Assembly (NCBI RefSeq): GCF_014282005.1 | Contig: NZ_JACFTD010000010.1 | Coordinates: forward strand, 34,646-98,645 | DNA: 64,000 bases | From: Sporosarcina sp. BP05 | GTDB taxonomy: Bacteria; Bacillota; Bacilli; Bacillales_A; Planococcaceae | Direction: 5' to 3' | Part shown: in pieces, positions 45,281 to 54,343 of the stretch | Layout of the letters: each line of letters opens with the position of its first letter | Numbering within the stretch: position 1 is the stretch's first letter | Translations under genes and position numbers: made by a program | The notes under the pieces: generated by a model | What the model was told of the DNA's origin: nothing | The model's input: the letters and a program-made list of their open reading frames with translations, nothing else | Databases searched by the model: none

Positions 45281-46495
45281 ATGGTAAAAGAATTGGATGC
45301 AACTCAAACGATGCGGGCAGGGCGATATGGAAGATTTGGTGGACAGTTTGTTCCTGAAACATTAATGACAGCACTTATCGAACTAGAGGCTGCTTATGAT
45401 GATGCAATTGCAGATCCTACTTTCACAGACAAAGTAAGTTATTACTTAAAAGATTTTGTCGGACGGGAGACACCGCTGTACTTTGCGGAAAGACTTACAA
45501 AAGAAGCGGGCGGTGCGAAGATTTATCTCAAACGAGAAGATTTAAATCATACGGGCGCACATAAAATCAATAATACGGTTGGGCAGGCACTTCTAGCGAT
45601 GCGTATGGGTAAAAAGAAAATTGTTGCGGAAACCGGAGCGGGTCAGCATGGAGTAGCAACGGCAACGGTATGCGCCTTATTTAATCTTGAATGCGTTATT
45701 TACATGGGGAAAGAAGATATTCGTAGGCAAGAATTAAATGTTTTCCGCATGGAGTTACTCGGAGCAAAAGTCGTTTCGGTTGATAAAGGATCAGGCACAC
45801 TGAAGGATGCCGTCAATGAGGCGCTTCGCTACTGGGTCGCGAATGTGGAAGACACGCATTACATATTAGGTTCAGCCCTCGGTCCGCATCCGTTCCCGAG
45901 AATTGTCCGTGATTTCCAACGTGTTATCGGTGTGGAAACGAGACGACAAATTGTGGAGAAAGAAGGGCGTCTGCCAGATGCAATTGTTGCGTGCATCGGA
46001 GGAGGGAGCAATGCAATCGGTATGTTCCACCCATTTATTGAAGATGAAGACGTTGCATTGTATGGCGTTGAAGCGGCGGGAAGCGGTATTGAAACAGGAC
46101 TTCATGCGGCTGCAATTACGGATGGCAAAGAAGGTGTTCTGCACGGGGCGTATATGTATGTGTTACAAGATGATGATGGATTTATCCAGGAAGCGCACTC
46201 CATTTCAGCGGGTCTTGATTATCCCGCCGTCGGTCCGGAACATTGCCATTTACATGATATTGGACGTGTAGCGTACACATCTGTTACGGATGCAGGTGCA
46301 TTGGAAGGATTGCAGTTATTGGCGAGAGTAGAAGGAATCATCCCCGCACTTGAAAGTGCACATGCGGTTCACTATGCAGTCGAACTGGCAGGTACGATGG
46401 GTGAGGAAGAAATTCTTGTCATTTGTCTTTCTGGACGTGGCGATAAAGATGTCCAAACGGTACGCGATGCTTTAGGAGGTGGCTTGAATGACTAA
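45281..46495 (+). CDS. trpB: Tryptophan synthase beta chain
   Basis: PLP-dependent enzyme joining indole and serine. The 404-residue protein has the PLP lysine block [42 protein letters not shown], and the C-terminal CLSGRGDKD. Its end overlaps the trpA start by 8 bp. Confidence 0.98.
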   Translation: MVKELDATQTMRAGRYGRFGGQFVPETLMTALIELEAAYDDAIADPTFTDKVSYYLKDFVGRETPLYFAERLTKEAGGAKIYLKREDLNHTGAHKINNTVGQALLAMRMGKKKIVAETGAGQHGVATATVCALFNLECVIYMGKEDIRRQELNVFRMELLGAKVVSVDKGSGTLKDAVNEALRYWVANVEDTHYILGSALGPHPFPRIVRDFQRVIGVETRRQIVEKEGRLPDAIVACIGGGSNAIGMFHPFIEDEDVALYGVEAAGSGIETGLHAAAITDGKEGVLHGAYMYVLQDDDGFIQEAHSISAGLDYPAVGPEHCHLHDIGRVAYTSVTDAGALEGLQLLARVEGIIPALESAHAVHYAVELAGTMGEEEILVICLSGRGDKDVQTVRDALGGGLND

Positions 46496-47276
46496 GCAAG
46501 ACTTAACTAACGCGATTACTGATTGTGTAAGACTAGGCGATAAAGCATTTGTGCCCTATATAATGGCGGGCGACGGTGGGCTAGAAACAATAAAGGGAAA
46601 TATTGTATTTCTCCAACAAGCAGGCGTGACAGCAATCGAACTGGGCATTCCTTTTTCAGATCCAGTTGCAGACGGTCCGGTGATAGAGGAGGCGGGAGAA
46701 CGGGCACTTGCTAAAGGAGTAACACTTCGTAAGGTATTGAAGGAACTCACTTTATTTAAGGATGAAGTCACCGTTCCGCTTGTAATCATGACTTATTTGA
46801 ATCCGATTTTAAGCTACGGCATTGATCAATTTGCGAAGGATTGTCAGGACAGCGGAATCAGCGGACTGATTGTGCCTGACTTGCCACACGAAGAAAATGG
46901 GCTATTGCGGAGTTCCCTTGAAAAATCCGAGATTGCACTCATTCCATTAGTTTCGCTAACGAGCCCGCCGGAGCGGATTAAGAAAATAACAGCGGCAGCT
47001 GAAGGTTTTGTGTACGCAGTAACGGTAAATGGTATTACAGGAGTGCGTGATGGATTTGGCGATGATCTAGCTGCCCATTTGGAGCAGTTGAAAGCGGTGA
47101 GTCCAGTCCCTGTATTAGCTGGGTTTGGTATTTCAACACCTGAACAGGTCCAGTCAATTGGTGCGCTTGCAGACGGGGTCATTGTAGGCAGTGCGATTGT
47201 TGCTGCTTTTCATAGAAATGATTTAACAGCGATCGAGGCGTTAGTAAAAATATCGAAGAAAGAAATATATAGCTAA
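46488..47276 (+). CDS. trpA: Tryptophan synthase alpha chain
   Basis: Cleaves indole-glycerol phosphate to indole, channelled to TrpB. The 262-residue TIM barrel has [16 protein letters not shown] with the catalytic Glu and Asp, [11 protein letters not shown], and the C-terminal [10 protein letters not shown]. Last gene of the trp operon; no simple terminator directly follows, but the adjoining repeat contains several terminator-like hairpins. Confidence 0.97.
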   Translation: MTKQDLTNAITDCVRLGDKAFVPYIMAGDGGLETIKGNIVFLQQAGVTAIELGIPFSDPVADGPVIEEAGERALAKGVTLRKVLKELTLFKDEVTVPLVIMTYLNPILSYGIDQFAKDCQDSGISGLIVPDLPHEENGLLRSSLEKSEIALIPLVSLTSPPERIKKITAAAEGFVYAVTVNGITGVRDGFGDDLAAHLEQLKAVSPVPVLAGFGISTPEQVQSIGALADGVIVGSAIVAAFHRNDLTAIEALVKISKKEIYS

Positions 47277-47280
47277 AAAA

Positions 47281-47985
47281 CACGTCTGTTGATTAACTAG
47301 AAAGTAACTTGATCACACATTGGGTGCTACGTGTATAGTTGCATTTTGATTGCTTTGGAATTGAACGACTTCTATACGATTACCGGGGATGTCTGGATGC
47401 GTAGGGATGCGACAAAGTCGCATCCCTACGCATCTTTCTCGGTAATCGTATGGTGGTCCTTCATCCGCCGCACTCCAAATGTATACGTACACGAAGTGCA
47501 TATAGAGCTTTTTGGGACGAAAGAATTGCATGCTTCTTACCTGGAGAAAAGCCGCCAAAGATGCAATTTTGGCGGCTGAAACTTTCTATAGGTTTTTTTT
47601 TACTAATAAAGAAGTGTCACTTTCTAGTAGGCGTAACATGATTAGATGCATATTCTTTGCTAAAAGTAAGCAAGGAACACATTGTACAGCATGCAAGAGT
47701 GCCCGAAATTGTATCTTCGGGCACTTACAATCTCTATAGAAAGTCATCTACTCTTTTCTTCCAAAACAACTGCATTTTTCATTTGAATAGTGTAGGAACG
47801 CGACAGGCAACTATTCACAACAGGATTACAGAGAAGGGTGTGGCTAGAAGTGACGAAGTCACTTCTAGCCACACTGGGCCCCCTCAGTAAATCTGTCATG
47901 AATAGTTAGCTGAAAGCGAGCCGGAAATACTCCAGTGAAAATGGATCTTTCCATGCCCTACTCACAAGTATTTTATGCAAATAAA
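47281..47985 (-). repeat. Long hairpin-rich non-coding repeat, copy 2 (inverted)
   Basis: Reverse-complement copy of the block at 11090-11706, filling most of the gap between trpA and the acetyltransferase gene. Relative to copy 1 it has an extra perfect 17-bp hairpin (47838-47874, GTGTGGCTAGAAGTGAC / complement, loop GAA) and additional sequence near its right end. It also has a longer 18-bp perfect hairpin (47396-47434, GATGCGTAGGGATGCGAC / complement, loop AAA) where copy 1 has 13 bp. No protein is encoded. Confidence 0.85.
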
Positions 47986-47999
47986 TCCTTAATCAAAAG

Positions 48000-48063
48000 A
48001 CGTGTATAAGAAACGCCCCCCATTACGCGAAATAATACGCGAAGAGGGGCGTTTCTTATACAG
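48000..48063. terminator. Strong bidirectional terminator hairpin
   Basis: TGTATAAGAAACGCCCC pairs with GGGGCGTTTCTTATACA across a loop with an inner repeat of ACGCGAA. It lies downstream of the minus-strand acetyltransferase gene. Confidence 0.8.
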
Positions 48064-48114
48064 TTTGGTCGTTATGTCGTATAGTTCAAGGATAGGGTCG
48101 TCTAGCTTCTGCTT

Positions 48115-48945
48115 TTACTCAGCTACTACTTCCGACATCCTTTTTTCGGTTACCCATACAGTCCCAAAATCAATCAATGGTTTCATCGGAACAATTTTAC
48201 AAAGGGCTTGCCCTAACTTGCCATCGAGGGCAATACCGGGGTTCATTTCCTCGAATGCGGTACCCAATTCGGGGAAAATATCCGAATCGACATCGGCCAT
48301 ATTAAAAGTTGCCCAAATTCGTTCACCGTTTTGCATGATGGCTGCTCCTTGTGGGGAAACTGTACATTCAGGAGCCAGGTATTCGGATAGATGAAGGGCT
48401 GTGCACGATTCATAACTGACGCCAATCATAATGATTTTCACATCCGCATTCACCATTTTTCCGAGTGGGGAATTAGGTCCGAATGAATCCTCAAGCGGGT
48501 GTTCACTCATCCAGTCATCTGCGTGTAGCCCCCATGCCATAAACGAATGGGCGGGGTGAGGACTTCGAATTGTTTCGGGGTGGCGATGAAAGCATTCAGC
48601 AATTTTCCCCATTCCACGCAGATGGGTTAAGTTCGGGTCGTAAGCGGGAATAGATTGACGTATAGGTTCATGCCACTCTTCTGGAACAGGGGGAAGCATC
48701 CAGTAAGACGGTTCCGAATTGTCGCCGGACTGTGCGGGCATGATGATTGTGCCGTTTGGCGTCACCGAATCCATAAGCGCTTCGACGACGGCTTGTTCAC
48801 CACCTGCAATCCACCCCATCGATTTGAGGGATGCATGGACAATGAGATGATCGCCCGATTTAACGCCAAGTGAGCTAAGTTGCTCTTTTAGCGTCTTTTT
48901 AGATTGGAATGAATGGGTATTGAGAATTGTTTCAAATTCGGTCAT
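48115..48945 (-). CDS. AAC(3)-family (aminoglycoside 3-N-acetyltransferase-like) enzyme
   Basis: A 276-residue acetyl-CoA-dependent N-acetyltransferase of the antibiotic_NAT family (YokD-like). It has the family segments DHLIVHASLKSMGWIAGG, MPAQSGDNSEPSYWM, HPAHSFMAWG and IMIGVSYESCTALHLSEYL. Some members inactivate aminoglycosides; others have unknown substrates, so resistance is only possible. ATG 48945 has GAGTG 6 bases upstream; a GTG at 48954 is an alternative. No mobile element is attached, although it lies beside the large repeat. Confidence 0.87.
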   Translation of the reverse strand: MTEFETILNTHSFQSKKTLKEQLSSLGVKSGDHLIVHASLKSMGWIAGGEQAVVEALMDSVTPNGTIIMPAQSGDNSEPSYWMLPPVPEEWHEPIRQSIPAYDPNLTHLRGMGKIAECFHRHPETIRSPHPAHSFMAWGLHADDWMSEHPLEDSFGPNSPLGKMVNADVKIIMIGVSYESCTALHLSEYLAPECTVSPQGAAIMQNGERIWATFNMADVDSDIFPELGTAFEEMNPGIALDGKLGQALCKIVPMKPLIDFGTVWVTEKRMSEVVAE

Positions 48946-49062
48946 GTGGATCACTCGATTCTATAGATATTTCAAAAAGCATAGCAAGCAGTAAAGGTTT
49001 TGCCAAGTTTTATGAAACCTTTCTTGCGGACAAGCGTACATATATAAAAGGAGATGTGTTCA

Positions 49063-50037
49063 ATGGATGCGAATGTGATTAGACAGGAAGTCGAAACGAC
49101 ATATGAAAAAGTGAAATCGTTGGCAGGTTGGACGGTGGATAAAAACGTCGTGCTGACAATTACATCGTATTATGTCACATCTGAAAGAGAATTTGATGCG
49201 CAAAGTTTGAGCCGAGTAATGGATGCACTGAAAAGTAAATCAAGTTGGCTTTCGCCTTTACGCGGCAATCTACTTCCGATGATGGCTGCATTTTTAGATC
49301 AGCCCGGAGCGGATATTGACAAAGAAGTGAATCGTTTATTCGCGAAGCAACAAGTCCTAAAGGGGATAGGCTTCCGTAATACAATCCATTCGTATTTGGC
49401 TGCGCTTCTGCTGACCAATGATACAGAGCTCTATGAAAATGAAGCTCGCCAAGCCAAAAAGCTGTATGATGCGATTAAGAAGCAGCATTTTTTCCTGACG
49501 TCTGACGATGATTACGCATATGCGGTATTGCTGGGGAAAAGAGGCGCCGATCCAATTGAGCACGCCAAGTCGATGCGTGCGTATTACGACGCACTGCGGA
49601 CTGAGGGATTCCGTTCGGGAAATGAACTACAATGGCTGTCACAAGTAATGACTTACATACAAATCAAGTTTGACCCGAATCTCGTAACCAGGGCTGCCGA
49701 AGTATTAACTCATTTTAAACGTAATACGAAAGTACGGCCTGTGCATTACCCGATGATTGGATTTCTTACCGTATTTGGAATAGACGATACGGAATTGCAG
49801 AATATTGTCGAACTGACGCATTCATTGGAGGAATCCAAACCTTTTAAATGGAATCGTGAAATGGCGTTGTCTATAGCGATTGGGTATATTATGCATAAGT
49901 TGACTGAAAGTGCAGAAGCAGCAAGTGTTAGTCTTGCGACGTCCGTGGAATTAATTATACAAGCGCAACAAGCGGTGATGGCTGCAACGATTGCTGCGAT
50001 GGTTGCGTCTACCTCAGCAAATTCATCCAATAATTGA
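49063..50037 (+). CDS. DUF4003-family protein
   Basis: A 324-residue, mostly helical cytoplasmic protein of a Bacillales family of unknown function, recognised by VDKNVVLTITSYYVTS near the start and by the long alpha-repeat-like body; the C terminus is alanine-rich (QQAVMAATIAAMVAS). ATG 49063 follows AAGGAGATG; an upstream frame start at 49054 overlaps that SD. Single gene with a terminator at 50188-50227. Confidence 0.78.
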   Translation: MDANVIRQEVETTYEKVKSLAGWTVDKNVVLTITSYYVTSEREFDAQSLSRVMDALKSKSSWLSPLRGNLLPMMAAFLDQPGADIDKEVNRLFAKQQVLKGIGFRNTIHSYLAALLLTNDTELYENEARQAKKLYDAIKKQHFFLTSDDDYAYAVLLGKRGADPIEHAKSMRAYYDALRTEGFRSGNELQWLSQVMTYIQIKFDPNLVTRAAEVLTHFKRNTKVRPVHYPMIGFLTVFGIDDTELQNIVELTHSLEESKPFKWNREMALSIAIGYIMHKLTESAEAASVSLATSVELIIQAQQAVMAATIAAMVASTSANSSNN

Positions 50038-50187
50038 TTGTGATTCGCTTAATTTCCATTCAGTTTAGATAGGCTTTTGCGTCACGGGAACAGTTGGATT
50101 CAGAAACGTGATTTTAACTCCGTGTATCTTGTAAAGGAGCCGATAGCGCTTAAAATGACTAGGATGAAAATATCCTGTCAAATACAT

Positions 50188-50227
50188 AAAAAGATTTCAT
50201 TCCAAATCGGAAATGGAATCTTTTTTG
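50188..50227 (+). terminator. Rho-independent terminator
   Basis: AAAAAGATTTCATTCC / GGAAATGGAATCTTTTTT, an imperfect long stem with T tail. It probably ends the DUF4003 transcript. Confidence 0.75.
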
Positions 50228-50379
50228 CGTTTTATAAATATAATATAAAAATATTATTCTTGAAAAGTTAAAAGTATTTCGGTTAAGGAAATGCTTTCAA
50301 ATCAACGTTTGTAACCTAAATGTAACCTAATTGTCACATCGAAAGTGTTTTATGTATTTCATATCTTGTAAAAATAGTG

Positions 50380-50408
50380 TTGTCATCCATAAATTTGTAT
50401 AGTATATT
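50380..50408 (+). promoter_or_regulatory. Putative sigma-A promoter of the opp operon
   Basis: TTGTCA, 17 bases, TATATT, 75 bases before oppD. Confidence 0.6.
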
Positions 50409-50483
50409 GGTGCAAGTGAATCAATATCAGAAAATTTACTATTAATAGTTTGGGAGTTTAAGTATTGTAAGGAGGAAATTTTC

Positions 50484-51500
50484 TTGGGGAACCCGGTATT
50501 GGAAATTAAAAATCTCCGCACATCGTTTCGAATAAAAGACAACTACTATGCCGCAGTCGATGATGTATCATTGACTGTTGAAAAAAATGAACTGCTAGCC
50601 ATAGTAGGCGAATCGGGTTGCGGGAAGAGTGCATTTGCTTTTTCGATAATGGGTCTGCATAGTCAAGCTAAAGTGGAGGGGGATATTTACTTCAAGGGTC
50701 AGAATATAGCAAATATCTCTACGGCTAAGCTAAATGAATTGCGTGGGAATAAAATGGGGATGATTTTTCAAGACTCGCTTTCCGCATTGAATCCATTAAT
50801 GACTATTGGCGATCAAATTGATGAGATTATTTATATCCATAACAGTAAGTTACCGAAAAAGGAACGGAAAGAGAGAGTCATTGATTTGCTGAATAAGGTT
50901 GGAATTGTCGATCCAGCATTTACTCACGATCAATTTCCCCATGAATTATCAGGTGGGATGAGGCAGCGGGTAGTGATTGCGATGGCGATTGCCAATGAAC
51001 CGGAGCTATTGATTGCTGACGAGCCAACGACTGCTCTGGATGTGACCATTCAATCTCAAATACTTGATTTAATAAAAAAGCTCAAAGAAGAGATTCACGC
51101 GGGGATTATTTTGATTACCCATGATTTGGCAGTTGTTGCTGAAATGGCGGATCGCGTTGCTGTCATGTACGCAGGTCAAATTGTTGAGATAGCGGATGTC
51201 TATACATTATTCGAAAACCCCTTGCATCCTTATACGAGGTCGTTGCTGAACTCAGTTCCGAATTCAAATGAAGTGCAATCTGAACTTCATGTCATTGAAG
51301 GGATTGTACCGTCCTTGCAGAATTTGTTGCGTGAAGGCTGTCGATTCAGTCCAAGAATACCTTGGATTGATGAGTCAGCGCATGAAAAAAACCCAGTATT
51401 GCATGAAGTAAGTCCAGGTCACTTCGTACGTTGTACCTGCTACCAACAGTTTAGCTTCCCTGAAAAAAGCAAGGAGGATCAATACCATGGCGTTTCTTGA
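50484..51500 (+). CDS. oppD: Oligopeptide ABC transporter ATP-binding protein OppD
   Basis: A 338-residue ATPase driving peptide import, with Walker A GESGCGKSA, signature LSGGMRQR, Walker B LLIADEPTTALDV, and the C-terminal OppD/DppD cluster (cysteines in EGCRFSPRIP and RCTCYQQF). The Walker A ends KSA rather than KST or KSV, a minor variant. The start is TTG at 50484 with AAGGAGG. It overlaps oppF by 14 bp. First gene of an oppDFBCA operon. Confidence 0.95.
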   Translation: MGNPVLEIKNLRTSFRIKDNYYAAVDDVSLTVEKNELLAIVGESGCGKSAFAFSIMGLHSQAKVEGDIYFKGQNIANISTAKLNELRGNKMGMIFQDSLSALNPLMTIGDQIDEIIYIHNSKLPKKERKERVIDLLNKVGIVDPAFTHDQFPHELSGGMRQRVVIAMAIANEPELLIADEPTTALDVTIQSQILDLIKKLKEEIHAGIILITHDLAVVAEMADRVAVMYAGQIVEIADVYTLFENPLHPYTRSLLNSVPNSNEVQSELHVIEGIVPSLQNLLREGCRFSPRIPWIDESAHEKNPVLHEVSPGHFVRCTCYQQFSFPEKSKEDQYHGVS

Positions 51501-52419
51501 AGTAGAAGATTTAAAAGTCCATTTTCCAATTCAAGGCGGCGTATTTGGTAGGACTGTTGACCATGTAAGAGCAGTGGATGGTGTCTCGTTTTCGATTGAA
51601 AAAGGGAAGACATATGGGCTTGTTGGTGAATCTGGATCCGGAAAAACAACAACTGGACGCGCAATTATTGGTTTAAACAAAATAGCTGCAGGAAAAGTTA
51701 TTTTTGACGGACAGGACATTACAGATTTGCGCCGCTCGAAAATGGGTGCACGCAGGGATATACAGATGATCTTTCAAGATCCCTATTCCACGTTGAATCC
51801 CAAAAAACGAGTGCTTGATATTGTATCTGAGCCACTTCGTAATTACGAAAACCTTTCAAGGAGCGAAGAAAAGAAGCGGGTCGGGGAACTATTAGAGCTC
51901 GTCGGTTTAAGCCCAGAAAGTATACATAAATACCCGCACGAATTTTCAGGTGGACAACGACAACGGATTGGGATTGCTAGGGCAATTGCTTTAAAACCGA
52001 AGTTGATTATTGCTGATGAACCTGTTTCAGCACTTGATGTTTCCGTTCAAGCACAGGTCTTGAATTTTATGCAGGAGATTCAAAAAGAGTTGGGTCTTAC
52101 TTATCTCTTTATCAGCCATGATCTTGGAATTATCAAGCATATGTGTGATCGAATTGGGATTATGTATAAAGGGCGTTATGTTGAGGAAGGAACTCCGGAA
52201 GATATCTTTAAGAATCCACAGCATATTTATTCAAAACGGTTGGTTGCTGCAATTCCTGATATTGACCCTAGAAAACGTGAACAACAGGTACAATTCCGTC
52301 AAGCAGTAAAAGTAGAGTATGAGCAGTCATACAGCGATTATTTCGATGACTTGGGCTTGGCATATAAATTACAGCCTGTATCGGACACACATTTAGTGGC
52401 TTTGCCTGGGAAAGGGTGA
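51487..52419 (+). CDS. oppF: Oligopeptide ABC transporter ATP-binding protein OppF
   Basis: A 310-residue second ATPase of the importer, with Walker A GESGSGKTT, signature FSGGQRQR and Walker B LIIADEPVSALDV. SD AAGGAGG precedes ATG 51487. The C terminus extends past the usual oligopeptide C-terminal zone (EYEQSYSDYFDDLGLAYKL). It works with OppD as a heterodimer. Confidence 0.95.
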   Translation: MAFLEVEDLKVHFPIQGGVFGRTVDHVRAVDGVSFSIEKGKTYGLVGESGSGKTTTGRAIIGLNKIAAGKVIFDGQDITDLRRSKMGARRDIQMIFQDPYSTLNPKKRVLDIVSEPLRNYENLSRSEEKKRVGELLELVGLSPESIHKYPHEFSGGQRQRIGIARAIALKPKLIIADEPVSALDVSVQAQVLNFMQEIQKELGLTYLFISHDLGIIKHMCDRIGIMYKGRYVEEGTPEDIFKNPQHIYSKRLVAAIPDIDPRKREQQVQFRQAVKVEYEQSYSDYFDDLGLAYKLQPVSDTHLVALPGKG

Positions 52420-52424
52420 ATGGT

Positions 52425-53387
52425 ATGTGGAAATTCACTGTACGTCGAATTGGAATAATGATTCCGCAAATTGCATTACTAAGTCTTTTAATATTTATCA
52501 TGGCAAAAATGATGCCTGGTGATGCGTTAAGTGGTTTGATCGATCCGAGTATTGATCCAGCTACGATAGAGGCAATGAGAAAGAAACTAGGCTTGGATAA
52601 TCCTTGGCATATTCAATACATGGATTGGATTAAAGGGGTGGCTCAGGGCGATTTTGGACAATCCTTCCGCTTTAAGATGCCGGTCACCGAATTAATTTCT
52701 CAACGACTAGTTAATACGTTTTGGCTGTCACTAGTTACGTTAATCTTGACTTATTTAATCGCGATTCCCCTAGGCATTACAAGTGGACGGTATAACGATT
52801 CATGGGCTGACCGATTAATAACAGGTTACACGTACGTAGGGTTCGCGGCTCCATTATTTATCTTTGCACTTGTAATGCTTTGGATCTTTGGTTTTCATTT
52901 TGGTTGGTTCCCTACCAGTGGTAGTGTAACGCCAGGGCTAAGCCCAGGTTCGTTCGAATATGTACTAAGTAAAATAAATCATTTGTTGCTCCCTTCATTA
53001 TCAATGGCCCTTATCGCAACAGTTTCGACTGTTCAGTATTTACGAAGTGAGATTATTGATACAAAACAGAAGGAATTTGTAGTGACAGCACGGGCGAAGG
53101 GTGCATCGGAGTCAAGGGTTTATAACCGCCATATTTTAAGAAATTCATTGTTGCCGATTGCCGCATTTTTTGGTTATGAAATTACGGGGTTAATCGGAGG
53201 AACCATTTTTATTGAAAACATCTTTGGGTACCCAGGAATGGGTCAGTTGTTTATAGAATCGATTTCACTACGTGATTTTAGTGTGGTGACATCAGTTGTT
53301 CTAATATTTGGGATTGCTTCGATCTTAGGTGCATTGATTTCAGATATTATATTAAGTATTGTTGACCCACGTATTCGTATAAAATAA
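52425..53387 (+). CDS. oppB: Oligopeptide ABC transporter permease OppB
   Basis: A 320-residue membrane permease with six helices, the N-terminal MMPGDALSGLIDPSIDP region and the EAA loop VTARAKGASESRVYNRHILR. ATG 52425 is preferred, with AAAGGGTG upstream; a GTG at 52416 would overlap that SD. Confidence 0.95.
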   Translation: MWKFTVRRIGIMIPQIALLSLLIFIMAKMMPGDALSGLIDPSIDPATIEAMRKKLGLDNPWHIQYMDWIKGVAQGDFGQSFRFKMPVTELISQRLVNTFWLSLVTLILTYLIAIPLGITSGRYNDSWADRLITGYTYVGFAAPLFIFALVMLWIFGFHFGWFPTSGSVTPGLSPGSFEYVLSKINHLLLPSLSMALIATVSTVQYLRSEIIDTKQKEFVVTARAKGASESRVYNRHILRNSLLPIAAFFGYEITGLIGGTIFIENIFGYPGMGQLFIESISLRDFSVVTSVVLIFGIASILGALISDIILSIVDPRIRIK

Positions 53388-53416
53388 GAACTCGATAGAC
53401 TTTGAGGTGGTTAAGG

Positions 53417-54325
53417 TTGGAAATGAAAAATGTCCATTTACCCGACAATACGCAGGATGCTGACAGAAGTCCATCCGGCTGGATTATTATCTGGCGTGAA
53501 CTTGTTCGAGATAAACTAGCTTTTATATCATTAGTTTTTCTTACACTCATTATGGTATTTGTATACGGCGTTTCCCTGTTTTTAGATCAGAAAGAAATTG
53601 TGACAGTGGACTTGTTTTCTATCCACAAAGCCCCGTCTAAAGAATTTTGGTTAGGTACAGATTATGGTGGACGAGATGTTTTTGGACAACTGATTATCGG
53701 GACGCGGAATTCACTTTCAATTGGGATTCTTGTAACAGTAATGACGGGCGTCATTGGAATTACGGTTGGCTTGATTTCAGGCTATTATGGCGGAAAGATT
53801 GATAATATAGTCATGCGGATTGTTGACTTTTTCATGATTTTACCATTCCTGATGATTGTCATTGTGTTTGTATCAGTTTCACCTAAATATACCATTTTGA
53901 CATTCTCCTTAATCATGACGGCTTTTTTATGGATGGGAAAAGCACGATTAATCCGATCGAAAGCGTTGCAAGAAAGAGAACTAGATTATGTGCAAGCTTC
54001 AAAAACGCTGGGCTCACCGAATATAAAAATAATGTTTACACAGGTGTTACCGAATTTAAGTTCAATCATTATCGTTTCGATGACATTGAGCTTAGCTGCA
54101 AACATTGGTTTGGAATCTGGGCTATCCTTTTTAGGCTTTGGTTTTCCAGAAAGTACGCCAAGCCTCGGGACACTTGTCAGTTATGCAAGAAACCCACAAA
54201 CTTTGGAGTATCGATGGTGGATCTGGTTACCTGCATCACTACTAATACTAGTGCTGATGTTGAGTATAAATAATGTCGGTCAAGCGTTAAAACGTGCGAC
54301 AGACGCAAGACAAAGAAGAGGATAA
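53417..54325 (+). CDS. oppC: Oligopeptide ABC transporter permease OppC
   Basis: A permease of about 302 residues with an N-terminal cytoplasmic tail, helix (FISLVFLTLIMVFVYGVSLF), GTDYGGRDVFGQLIIGTRNS block and EAA loop YVQASKTLGSPNIKIMFTQV. The exact start is uncertain: TTG 53417 has GAGGTGG at good spacing, ATG 53423 has AAGG, and a TTG at 53402 is inside the SD. Confidence 0.93.
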   Translation: MEMKNVHLPDNTQDADRSPSGWIIIWRELVRDKLAFISLVFLTLIMVFVYGVSLFLDQKEIVTVDLFSIHKAPSKEFWLGTDYGGRDVFGQLIIGTRNSLSIGILVTVMTGVIGITVGLISGYYGGKIDNIVMRIVDFFMILPFLMIVIVFVSVSPKYTILTFSLIMTAFLWMGKARLIRSKALQERELDYVQASKTLGSPNIKIMFTQVLPNLSSIIIVSMTLSLAANIGLESGLSFLGFGFPESTPSLGTLVSYARNPQTLEYRWWIWLPASLLILVLMLSINNVGQALKRATDARQRRG

Positions 54326-54343
54326 GAAGGGGGAGAGATTTAT

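Larger units (their letters stand above)
50038..50483 (+). other. Intergenic region before the opp operon
   Basis: 446 bases without a supported gene: a terminator at 50188-50227, a promoter at 50380-50408 and the opp leader. An ORF at 50077-50271 was rejected. Confidence 0.6.

Noticed and set aside
50077..50271. 64-residue ORF between the DUF4003 gene and opp
   Set aside because: It reads through a clear terminator hairpin, has no SD and no protein-like pattern.
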